DNA from: UBA5399 sp964464145 | GTDB lineage: Bacteria; Bacillota; Clostridia; Christensenellales; Christensenellaceae | Assembly (NCBI GenBank): GCA_964464145.1 | Contig: CAYXFB010000021.1 | Location: forward strand, 1-37,367 | Reading direction: 5' to 3' | DNA: 37,367 nt | Part shown: positions 31,591 to 37,367 of the stretch, piece after piece | How positions within the stretch are numbered: position 1 is the stretch's first letter | Layout: every line of letters starts with the position of its first letter | Made by a program: the position numbers and the translations under genes | Notes under the pieces: model-generated | Database searches by the model: none | What the model saw: the letters and a program-made list of their open reading frames with translations, nothing else | What the model was told of the DNA's origin: nothing

Positions 31591-31720
31591 CTTCGCTATT
31601 CTTGCCCTTCACGCGCCGAATGAGCATAGTCACCACAAAAATCGCGGCTATTACCACGAATATGGAGAGCATGCCCTTCCACATAAGATCCAGCGATTGC
31701 ATTATTACTATTTCGTTCAT
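31577..31720 (-). CDS. 47-residue OadG/gamma-like membrane peptide
   Basis: A short frame between the decarboxylase beta subunit and the QueG-like gene begins at the ATG in 31718-31720, with GAGGTG eight bases upstream, and ends at a TAG in 31577-31579. The product has an N-terminal amphipathic part (MNEIVIMQSLDLMWKGML), one transmembrane segment (SIFVVIAAIFVVTMLI) and a basic tail (RRVKGKNSEDAQK). This layout matches the small gamma/OadG-type subunits of sodium-pumping decarboxylases, which anchor and assemble the complex, although it is shorter than most. It starts 31 bases after the beta-subunit stop and overlaps the next gene by 14 bases. Confidence 0.8.
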   Translation of the reverse strand: MNEIVIMQSLDLMWKGMLSIFVVIAAIFVVTMLIRRVKGKNSEDAQK

Positions 31721-31750
31721 ATCAGTTCACCTCATTTATATACGCGCCGC

Positions 31751-32890
31751 TCACACGAGCATCGCGGGAACCAGACCCAGTATAACGCCGCCCGCAATAA
31801 CGGAGGCTATCTGCCCGGAAACATTCGCGCCCACCGCAAACATGAGCAGGTGGTTTTGATTGTTTGCCTGAAGACCCATCTTTTGCACCACGCGCGCAGA
31901 CATCGGGAAGGCTGAAATACCCGCCGCGCCTATCATGGGGTTTATCTTCTTCTTGCTGAAAAGGTTCACCAGCTTGGCAAAGCCCACGCCCGCAATGGTA
32001 TCGAAAACGAAGGCCACGAGGCCGAGACCCATTATGAGCAGCGTTTGCCACTGTATGAACTGCTCCGCCTTCATTGTGGCGGCGATAGTTATTCCCAGCA
32101 GCAGCGTTATGAGGTTTGCCAGCACCTTTTGCGCCGTTTCGGAAAGCGAACCCAGCACACCACACTCGCGCAGCAGATTGCCAAACATCAAAAAGCCCAC
32201 CAGCGCTATGGAAGCAGGGGCAACAAGCCCCGCTATCATGGTTACGGCTATGGGGAAGAGTATCTTGGTTATCTGAGGTATATCCTTGCCGTCATACTCC
32301 ATCTTTATGGCGCGTTCCTTCTTGGTGGTGACCAGTTTTATGGCAAATGGCTGTATTATTGGCACAAGCGCCATATACGAATAGGCCGCCACGGCGATGG
32401 GCCCCACATAGCCGCTCTTTAGCACCTGCGAAACAAGTATGGAGGTCGGCCCGTCCGCCGCGCCTATTATGCCTATGGAGGCCGCGTCCGTTAGGCTGAA
32501 GCCCAGCGCCGCCGCCGCCGTTATTGTGAAGAATATGCCAAACTGCGCCGCCGCGCCGAAAAACAGCAGCTTGGGGTTTTTTAGCAGCGGCCCAAAGTCT
32601 ATCATTGCGCCTATGCCTATGAAAAGCAAAAGCGGCATAGCCTCGGAGGCCTCTATACCCACATCGAACATCCAGTCAAGTATGCCGGGCACAGTGCCCA
32701 TGCCCACCATCACCTGATCTATCGCGCCCGAAAGCGGTATGTTCACCAGTATGGCGCCAAAGCCCATGGGCAAAAGCAGCGCCGGCTCCAGCTTCTTTTT
32801 TATGGCAAGAAAAATGAGCAACCCGCCCACGATATACATAACGACCATCTGCCAGGTTATGGACGTTATGCCTGCTACCAGAAATTCCAT
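31751..32890 (-). CDS. Sodium ion-translocating decarboxylase beta subunit (OadB/GcdB/MmdB type)
   Basis: This membrane subunit couples decarboxylation of carboxybiotin to export of sodium ions. The 379-residue protein is made of many hydrophobic helices. Family signatures include LLIFLAIKKKLEPALLLPMGFGAILVNIP, the sodium-site helix GAADGPTSILVSQVL and the late segment NPMIGAAGISAFPMSARVVQKM. The ATG at 32888-32890 has GGAGG five bases upstream; the longer frame has no site. The alpha (carboxyltransferase) and biotin carrier subunits are not in this window, so the substrate (oxaloacetate, methylmalonyl-CoA or glutaconyl-CoA) cannot be told. It leads an operon with a gamma-like peptide and a QueG-like protein. 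Confidence 0.93.
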   Translation of the reverse strand: MEFLVAGITSITWQMVVMYIVGGLLIFLAIKKKLEPALLLPMGFGAILVNIPLSGAIDQVMVGMGTVPGILDWMFDVGIEASEAMPLLLFIGIGAMIDFGPLLKNPKLLFFGAAAQFGIFFTITAAAALGFSLTDAASIGIIGAADGPTSILVSQVLKSGYVGPIAVAAYSYMALVPIIQPFAIKLVTTKKERAIKMEYDGKDIPQITKILFPIAVTMIAGLVAPASIALVGFLMFGNLLRECGVLGSLSETAQKVLANLITLLLGITIAATMKAEQFIQWQTLLIMGLGLVAFVFDTIAGVGFAKLVNLFSKKKINPMIGAAGISAFPMSARVVQKMGLQANNQNHLLMFAVGANVSGQIASVIAGGVILGLVPAMLV

Positions 32891-32927
32891 ATATCCTCCA
32901 ACTTCTACCTTATTATTTAACAAGGAT

Positions 32928-32956
32928 AGATTAGCATTATTTTGCAATTATGACAA
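32928..32956 (-). promoter_or_regulatory. Possible promoter of the decarboxylase beta-subunit operon
   Basis: TTGTCA (32951-32956) is followed after 17 bp by TAATCT (32928-32933). The -35 is good and the -10 is poor, so this is tentative. Confidence 0.35.
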
Positions 32957-33001
32957 TAGTGAAAAATGCATAAACCATGAATGTGTTTCCTCAGTTTTTT
33001 G

Positions 33002-33029
33002 TTGACATAGCGCTTCTTTATGATATTAT
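33002..33029 (+). promoter_or_regulatory. Promoter of the toxin mRNA (RNA I)
   Basis: A perfect TTGACA (33002-33007) is followed after 16 bp by TATTAT (33024-33029), with an extended TGA just before the -10. The expected start is near 33036. Confidence 0.75.
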
Positions 33030-33109
33030 TTAGAACAACAAGGATATGGCGGACGGTTAGTCACACTTTCATTCCCCGCTTTCAGCGGAAGAAAGGAGTG
33101 TGATGGCTT

Positions 33110-33175
33110 ATGGAATATTTGATTATTTTTACAGTAATCCTAATTGTTCTATATAAGCTTTTGCAAAAAAAATAA
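33110..33175 (+). CDS. Tiny hydrophobic peptide, predicted type I toxin
   Basis: The frame encodes 21 residues: MEYLIIFTVILIVLYK followed by a short Lys/Gln-rich end (last residues QKK). A single hydrophobic helix with a charged tail is the standard form of Fst-like and holin-like type I toxins, which damage the membrane when expressed. GGAG lies 11 bases upstream and is held in a leader hairpin. A second ATG at 33103 in another frame would give a 17-residue non-hydrophobic peptide and is less likely. The stop codon lies in the left arm of the terminator, which is typical of such loci. Evidence is structural; toxicity is inferred. Confidence 0.6.
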   Translation: MEYLIIFTVILIVLYKLLQKK

Positions 33176-33207
33176 CCGCCCCCAGCCAAGGTCGGCGGTT
33201 ATTTTTT
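33165..33207. terminator. Bidirectional terminator shared by the toxin mRNA and antisense RNA
   Basis: AATAACCGCC (33171-33180) pairs with GGCGGTTATT (33194-33203) around a 13-base loop. An A run precedes it and a T run follows, so U-rich tails form in both directions. The two convergent RNAs are fully complementary over this stretch. Confidence 0.85.
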
Positions 33208-33247
33208 ATTAATCTCTACCGTGGCTAACCGTTACGGTTATATCCTT
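33165..33247 (-). ncRNA. Predicted antisense antitoxin RNA (RNA II)
   Basis: A strong minus-strand promoter drives an RNA of about 80-85 bases with no reading frame, ending at the shared terminator. Its 5' end ACAAGGATAT (complement of 33240-33249) and CGGTTAGCCAC (complement of 33221-33231) copy the 5' end of RNA I. It also contains TAACCGT, which can pair with ACGGTTA near the 5' end of RNA I, in addition to the complementary terminator region. Confidence 0.6.
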
Positions 33248-33253
33248 GTTTTT

Positions 33254-33281
33254 ATTATACTAAAAAACACCCGAATGTCAA
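33254..33281 (-). promoter_or_regulatory. Promoter of the antisense RNA (RNA II)
   Basis: TTGACA (complement of 33276-33281) and TATAAT (33254-33259) are both perfect and 16 bp apart, the same spacing as the opposing promoter. The -35 box lies two bases after the esterase stop codon. Confidence 0.75.
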
Positions 33282-33282
33282 G

Positions 33283-33936
33283 CTAAATGGCCTTTATTGC
33301 CTCCGCTATGGCCTCCGCGAGGCGCGTGTGGCAGGCCGCCGTTATGTGCAGGCCGTCACTGCCCGCCTTTGTGTACCGTGCCGCGTCCAAAAATGCGCAG
33401 CCCTGCTCCTCCGCCACCGCTTTTATGAAACGCGGAAACTTGAGCGATTCGGCGTAGGCCGCCGTGCCAAATTCATCGGCAAAGCAAGTTTCGGCTATAC
33501 CCTCGCTCACCTCGGGCGGCGAGATCAGCAGTATTTTGGGCGTTTTGCCATCCCTGCCGCACACCGCGCTTTGCTTTATACGCATCACAATCCGCCTAAG
33601 CCCTTCCACGCTGTCGAAAGCGCGGCCAAAAACGCGCGGCTTGAGATCGTTCGAGCCCAGCATTATGGTTATGATATCCAGCGGTGCGTGGCTTTCTATG
33701 CAGGCCTCAATGTACTTCATGCCGTTTCTGTAGGGTATCATGGGGTCGTCCTTCACGGTGGTGCGGCCGTTGTGCCCCTCCTCAATAACGCGATACCCTT
33801 CGCCCAGCAGCCCTTGCAGCACACCGGGATATCGTACCTCCCAAGCAAAGCGGTTGTGGTACGCAAGCTCGGGCGAACCGTCGGGGTCGAAGCCCCAGGT
33901 GTTGGAATCTCCGTAACAAAGTATCCTCTTAGACAT
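33283..33936 (-). CDS. SGNH/GDSL-family hydrolase (esterase)
   Basis: This 217-residue protein is a GDSL-type esterase or lipase of the TesA/arylesterase group. Block I CYGDSNTWGF holds the nucleophile Ser11. Block II is EEGHNGRTT, block III IMLGSNDLKP holds Asn96 of the oxyanion hole, and block V SDGLHIT holds Asp194 and His197. No signal peptide is visible, so it is probably cytoplasmic. The ATG at 33934-33936 has AGGAGG upstream. The natural substrate is unknown; carbohydrate or acyl esters are typical for the family. No terminator lies between its stop and the antisense RNA promoter, so its transcript may run into that RNA. Confidence 0.92.
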   Translation of the reverse strand: MSKRILCYGDSNTWGFDPDGSPELAYHNRFAWEVRYPGVLQGLLGEGYRVIEEGHNGRTTVKDDPMIPYRNGMKYIEACIESHAPLDIITIMLGSNDLKPRVFGRAFDSVEGLRRIVMRIKQSAVCGRDGKTPKILLISPPEVSEGIAETCFADEFGTAAYAESLKFPRFIKAVAEEQGCAFLDAARYTKAGSDGLHITAACHTRLAEAIAEAIKAI

Positions 33937-33979
33937 ATGCCTGCCTCCTTATAAAACACGCGCTAAAAGTATTCGCGTT

Positions 33980-35794
33980 CTATTTCTTGTTGGACTTGGC
34001 GCGCTGCGTATGATCCAGTATGCGCTTTCTTATGCGCAGGCTTTCGGGCGTAACCTCCAAAAGCTCATCATCCGCCAAAAATTCGAGGAATTCCTCTAGG
34101 CTCATGTTCCTTGGCGGCGTGAGGCGCAGCGCTTCGTCACTGCCTGAGGCGCGCATGTTCGTTACATGCTTTTTCTTGCACACATTCACCGTCATGTCCT
34201 CGCTCTTGGGCGAATAGCCAACCACCATGCCCGCGTAAACGGGCACGCCCGCGCCTATGAACAGCGTTCCCCTGTCCTGCGCGTTGAAAAGCCCGTAGGC
34301 CACCGCGTCGCCTTGCTCGTGCGCTATGAGCGAACCGAAGCTGCGCTTTTCTATATCGCCCTTGTAGGGCGCGTAGCTGTCGAATATAGTGTTCAGTATA
34401 CCCTCGCCGCGCGTATCCGTCATAAATTCGCTGCGGTAGCCGAACAGGCCGCGCGCGGGTATTATGAACTCCACACGCATCCGCTCCCCCTGCGGCGTCA
34501 TGTGCACCATCTCGGATTTGCGCTTGCCCAGCTTTTCTATTACAGCGCCCACGCTCTCGGCGGGCACATCCACCAAAAGCCGCTCCATGGGCTCGCACAT
34601 CTGACCGTCTATCGTTTTATATAGTACCCTCGGCGTGCTCACTTGAAACTCGTAACCCTCTCGGCGCATGGTCTCTATTAGTATGGAAAGGTGCATCTCG
34701 CCCCTGCCCAGCACGCGGAAGGATTCCGCACTGTCCGTTTCGTGCACCATGAGCGAAACGTCCTTTTTAAGCTCGTTGAAAAGGCGGTCGCGCAGATGGC
34801 GGGAGGTAACGTACTTGCCCTCCCTGCCCGCGAAGGGGCTGTTGTTTACCGAAAAAGTCATCTCCACCGTGGGCTCCGATATCTTTACGAAGGGTATGGG
34901 CTCAAAATCGTAGGGCGCGCACACCGTGTTACCTATGTTCACTGTGTCAAGGCCGGAAAAAGCGATTATGTCGCCCGCCTTGGCCGTTTCAACCGGTACC
35001 CGCTTCAGGCCGTCATACTGGTATATCGCCGTCACCTTGCCATTTTTAAGCAGCTCCTCCACGTGATAATCACACAGGCAAACCTCTTGACCAGTCTTTA
35101 TTTCGCCGCGCTCTATGCGACCCACGGCTATCCTGCCCACATAATCGCTGTGATCCACCGCCGAAACAAGCATTTGCAGCGGACCGTCAGGGTCACCCTC
35201 GGGCGCGGGTATGTAGCTCAAAATGGTATCGAACAGCGGTTTTAGATCCTCACCCGTGCCGCCCGGCTCCAGCGAAGCGGTGCCCTCACGCCCGGAGCAA
35301 TATACTATGGGGCTGTCAAGCTGCTCAGAGGTGGCATCCAGCTCCAGCAAAAGCTCCAGCACCTCGTCTCCCACGTCATTTAGCCGCGCGTCCGGCCGGT
35401 CTATCTTGTTCACCACAATTATTACGCGGTGATTGAGCTCCAGCGCCTTTTGCAGCACGAAGCGGGTCTGCGGCATGGGGCCCTCAAAGGAATCCACCAG
35501 CAGCAGCACGCCGTTCACCATCTTGAGCACGCGCTCCACCTCGCCGCCAAAATCGGCATGGCCGGGGGTGTCCACTATATTTATTTTTACGCCGTCATAG
35601 ACCGTTGAGGTGTTTTTGGCCAGTATGGTTATACCTCGCTCCCGCTCAAGGTCTCCGCTGTCCATAGCGCGCTCGGCCAGCACCTGATTCTCGCGGAAAT
35701 TTGTCCCCTGCTTTAGCATCTCATCCACAAGCGTTGTCTTTCCGTGGTCTACGTGCGCAATTATTGCAATGTTTCTTAAATCTTCCCTTATCAA
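33980..35794 (-). CDS. typA: Ribosome-associated GTPase TypA/BipA
   Basis: TypA is a translational GTPase involved in ribosome assembly and stress growth. The 604-residue protein has the normal length and domain order: GTPase G1 AHVDHGKTT near the start, G2 RERGITI, G3 DTPGHADFGG, G4 NKIDRPDA, then EF-Tu-like domain 2, domains III and V, and the TypA-specific C-terminal region (TPPRNMSLEEFLEFL). The start is a TTG at 35792-35794 with GGGAG seven bases upstream; it gives the usual IREDLRNIAIIAHVDHGK opening. Eleven further codons to 35827 are possible but have no site. It is transcribed divergently from the U32 peptidase gene. Confidence 0.96.
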   Translation of the reverse strand: MIREDLRNIAIIAHVDHGKTTLVDEMLKQGTNFRENQVLAERAMDSGDLERERGITILAKNTSTVYDGVKINIVDTPGHADFGGEVERVLKMVNGVLLLVDSFEGPMPQTRFVLQKALELNHRVIIVVNKIDRPDARLNDVGDEVLELLLELDATSEQLDSPIVYCSGREGTASLEPGGTGEDLKPLFDTILSYIPAPEGDPDGPLQMLVSAVDHSDYVGRIAVGRIERGEIKTGQEVCLCDYHVEELLKNGKVTAIYQYDGLKRVPVETAKAGDIIAFSGLDTVNIGNTVCAPYDFEPIPFVKISEPTVEMTFSVNNSPFAGREGKYVTSRHLRDRLFNELKKDVSLMVHETDSAESFRVLGRGEMHLSILIETMRREGYEFQVSTPRVLYKTIDGQMCEPMERLLVDVPAESVGAVIEKLGKRKSEMVHMTPQGERMRVEFIIPARGLFGYRSEFMTDTRGEGILNTIFDSYAPYKGDIEKRSFGSLIAHEQGDAVAYGLFNAQDRGTLFIGAGVPVYAGMVVGYSPKSEDMTVNVCKKKHVTNMRASGSDEALRLTPPRNMSLEEFLEFLADDELLEVTPESLRIRKRILDHTQRAKSNKK

Positions 35795-35847
35795 AATCTT
35801 TCTCCCTTTTTTGTTGCGCAGCTTCAAGCTGCCCTCGTTGTTTTCAC

Positions 35848-35876
35848 TTTCCTAATTGAACAGTTTATTATATAAT
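35848..35876 (+). promoter_or_regulatory. Possible promoter of the U32 peptidase gene
   Basis: TATAAT at 35871-35876 overlaps the typA -10 box on the other strand. The best -35 at 17 bp is TTTCCT (35848-35853), which is weak. The two promoters could not easily be occupied together. Confidence 0.4.
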
Positions 35877-35895
35877 AATTGTGCGGAATATTCAA
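35867..35895 (-). promoter_or_regulatory. Predicted typA promoter
   Basis: TTGAAT (35890-35895) and TATAAT (35867-35872) are separated by exactly 17 bp. The -10 is part of the palindrome ATTATATAAT, which also supplies a TATAAT on the plus strand at 35871-35876. Confidence 0.65.
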
Positions 35896-35920
35896 CAATA
35901 GAGCGGAGTTTTTAGATATT

Positions 35921-37367
35921 ATGGAATTATTGGCTCCTGCGGGCAGCTTTGACGCGCTGCGCGCCGCGGTGCAAAACGGCGCGGACGCGGTGTATTTGGG
36001 TGGAAAACAGTTCAACGCTCGGCGAAGCGCCGACAATTTTACCGATATAGAGCAGGCGGTGGCCTACGCGCACCTTCGTGGCTGCAAGGTGTATTTTGTG
36101 CTGAACACACTGGTGCTGGATCGCGAATTTACCGACTGGGCGGCGCAGGTGGCCGAAGCCGCGCGCGCGGGTGTGGATGCTTTTATACTGCAAGATCTGG
36201 GCGGAGCGCGGGTAGTTCGGCAGATCTGCCCGGATGTGCCCATACACGCAAGCACTCAAATGACAGTAACAAACACGCAAGCCGCGCAGAGCATGAAGCG
36301 GCTGGGTTTTTCGCGCGTGATACTGGCGCGCGAGCTCACGGCCGCGCAGATAGCCCGTGTAACGCGCGAGGCCGCCGTGGAAACGGAGGTTTTCGTGCAT
36401 GGCGCGCTGTGCGTATGCTATTCCGGCCAGTGCCTCATGAGCAGTATGCTGGGCGGGCGCAGCGCCAATCGTGGCGAATGCGCACAGCCCTGCCGCCTGA
36501 GCTACGATATGGGCGGCAGAAGCGGACACCTGCTGAGCACCAAGGATATCTGTCTGGCGAATCAGATGGAGCGGCTGCAAAGCACGGGCGTTTCCTCATT
36601 GAAAATAGAGGGTCGCATGAAAAAGCCTGAGTACGTGGGCACGGTGACGCGCGTATACCGCAAGGCGCTGGACGGCGGCACGCTAACCGAAGCCGATATG
36701 GAAACGCTGAAGCTGGCCTTCAACCGTGGCGGCTTCACGGAGGGTATGTTTTCCCTCGCCAAAAACAGGCTGTACGCCGCGCATCCCGGCAATTTGGGCA
36801 TTGCGCCTGGAACCGCGACCGAGGCGGACATAGCGGCCAGCATATTGCAAAACAAACGCAAAACTCCGTTGTACGCCAAAATAGAGCTTCGCCCTAACGA
36901 ACCGCCCACGCTTAACGTGAACACGGCGGACGGCCTGAGCGCTTGCACAGTGAGCGAAACAGCGGCGCAAACGGCACAAAACCGCGCTATAACCGAGGCG
37001 GACGTGCTAAAGCAGCTCCACAAAACGGGCGAGACTCCCTTTTACTTTGACGGCGTGGAGGTGGGATTGGCTGACAACACGGCCGTCCCGCTTTCCGTAC
37101 TGAACGCTCTTCGCCGCGAGGCTATAGCGTGCATAAGCGAGAAAATATTGGACAGGCAGCGCCGAGAGGCTTCCGCGTACGCTCCGCCCGAGCGGGGACG
37201 CAAGCCGGACAAGCCGCGCATCGCCGTGCAGGCGGCCACAGCGGCTCAGGCGCGCGCCGCCGCACAGCACGCGGACATACTGTATATTCCCATAGGCGCG
37301 GATTGGGCGGAGGAATTTATCGCCCGAGGCGATATTGAAGCGGTGGGCGTATACCCGCAGGTGGTGA
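35921..37367 (+). CDS. U32 family peptidase (collagenase-like / TrhP-RlhA type), 3' end cut by window edge
   Basis: The frame is open from the ATG at 35921 to the window edge (482 residues seen). The N-terminal U32 domain has MELLAPAGSFDALRAAVQNGADAVYLGG. The signature region VFVHGALCVCYSGQCLMSS...NRGECAQPCRLSYD near residues 158-192 carries the cysteines that hold an iron-sulfur cluster in related tRNA/rRNA hydroxylases. SLKIEGRMKKPEYV follows. From about 280 a DUF3656-like region begins, with ITEADVLKQLHKTGETPFYF and SVLNALRREAI. Members modify tRNA (ho5U) or rRNA with prephenate; protease activity is claimed for some. A GGAG lies 12 bases before the ATG, a rather long spacing. Confidence 0.92.
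   Translation, partial: MELLAPAGSFDALRAAVQNGADAVYLGGKQFNARRSADNFTDIEQAVAYAHLRGCKVYFVLNTLVLDREFTDWAAQVAEAARAGVDAFILQDLGGARVVRQICPDVPIHASTQMTVTNTQAAQSMKRLGFSRVILARELTAAQIARVTREAAVETEVFVHGALCVCYSGQCLMSSMLGGRSANRGECAQPCRLSYDMGGRSGHLLSTKDICLANQMERLQSTGVSSLKIEGRMKKPEYVGTVTRVYRKALDGGTLTEADMETLKLAFNRGGFTEGMFSLAKNRLYAAHPGNLGIAPGTATEADIAASILQNKRKTPLYAKIELRPNEPPTLNVNTADGLSACTVSETAAQTAQNRAITEADVLKQLHKTGETPFYFDGVEVGLADNTAVPLSVLNALRREAIACISEKILDRQRREASAYAPPERGRKPDKPRIAVQAATAAQARAAAQHADILYIPIGADWAEEFIARGDIEAVGVYPQVV

Larger units (their letters stand above)
33036..33207 (+). ncRNA. Predicted toxin mRNA (RNA I) with a masked ribosome site
   Basis: The predicted transcript of about 170 bases runs from the promoter at 33002-33029 to the shared terminator. 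Its leader folds as TCACACT-TTC (33061-33070) with GAA...AGTGTGA (33091-33103), enclosing a CCGCT-TTC-AGCGG hairpin (33076-33088). This closes around the AAGGAG ribosome site and should limit translation. The 5' end has ACAAGGATAT (33038-33047) and CGGTTAGTCAC (33054-33064), both echoed in the opposing RNA. Confidence 0.65.

Noticed and set aside
32919..32937. AACAAGGATAG near the decarboxylase promoter, similar to the ACAAGGATAT of the toxin RNAs
   Set aside because: The match is short and the surrounding bases differ; it is probably chance.
33103..33156. Alternative 17-residue peptide frame in the toxin locus
   Set aside because: The product is not hydrophobic, its ATG is only four bases from the ribosome site, and it overlaps the better toxin-like frame.

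Overview
The window looks like chromosomal DNA from a member of the Clostridia (Bacillota), possibly an uncultured gut lineage. The supporting signs are strong GGAGG-type ribosome sites, TTGACA/TATAAT promoters, tightly overlapping gene clusters, a giant fused 2-hydroxyacyl-CoA dehydratase activase, a sodium-pump decarboxylase beta subunit and a holin-like type I toxin locus. The family-level placement is only a guess. Coding DNA is GC-rich, yet isoleucine is very often ATA. Almost all genes lie on the minus strand. The plus-strand genes are a secreted peptidoglycan-binding protein, a tiny toxin and a truncated U32 peptidase at the right edge. No rRNA, tRNA, CRISPR array or complete insertion sequence was seen.

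Layout from the left: (1) the N-terminal two thirds or so of a GyrB/ParE-type topoisomerase subunit, cut by the window edge. (2) A de novo purine operon read leftward, purE-purC-purM-purN-(membrane protein)-purH-purD, with an extended -10 promoter at about 7.7 kb. A MITE-like palindromic element fills the purH-purD gap. purF and purL/Q/S/B are not in the cluster. (3) A purine permease just upstream of purE, with its own promoter and terminator, so salvage and synthesis sit side by side. (4) A coupled operon recX-birA-P1 peptidase-acpS-nnrE/D, whose promoter predicts a leaderless recX mRNA. (5) A 317-base divergent intergenic region with a near-perfect 19-bp inverted repeat covering both start codons and a roughly 160-base imperfect palindrome in the middle. 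(6) A plus-strand secreted peptidoglycan-binding protein.

(7) A coupled operon polA-coaE-lytic transglycosylase-ABC solute-binding lipoprotein. (8) A SIMPL-domain lipoprotein and an ECF sigma factor. (9) A Cache-HAMP chemoreceptor. (10) A 1402-residue ATP-dependent activase-type iron-sulfur protein. (11) A membrane-anchored NlpC/P60 hydrolase with two peptidoglycan-binding repeats. (12) An operon with a sodium-pump decarboxylase beta subunit, a 47-residue gamma-like membrane peptide and a QueG-like ferredoxin-type protein.

(13) A compact two-RNA module at 33.0-33.3 kb: a toxin-like peptide mRNA with a masked ribosome site and a convergent antisense RNA sharing one bidirectional terminator. 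It fits a type I toxin-antitoxin system of the Fst/par or holin-like-toxin kind and is the most interesting locus here. (14) A GDSL/SGNH esterase. (15) typA, divergent from a U32 peptidase, with overlapping -10 boxes between them.

Functions rest on conserved motifs read from translations. Promoters, terminators and RNAs were found by eye and are predictions. No database search was run.
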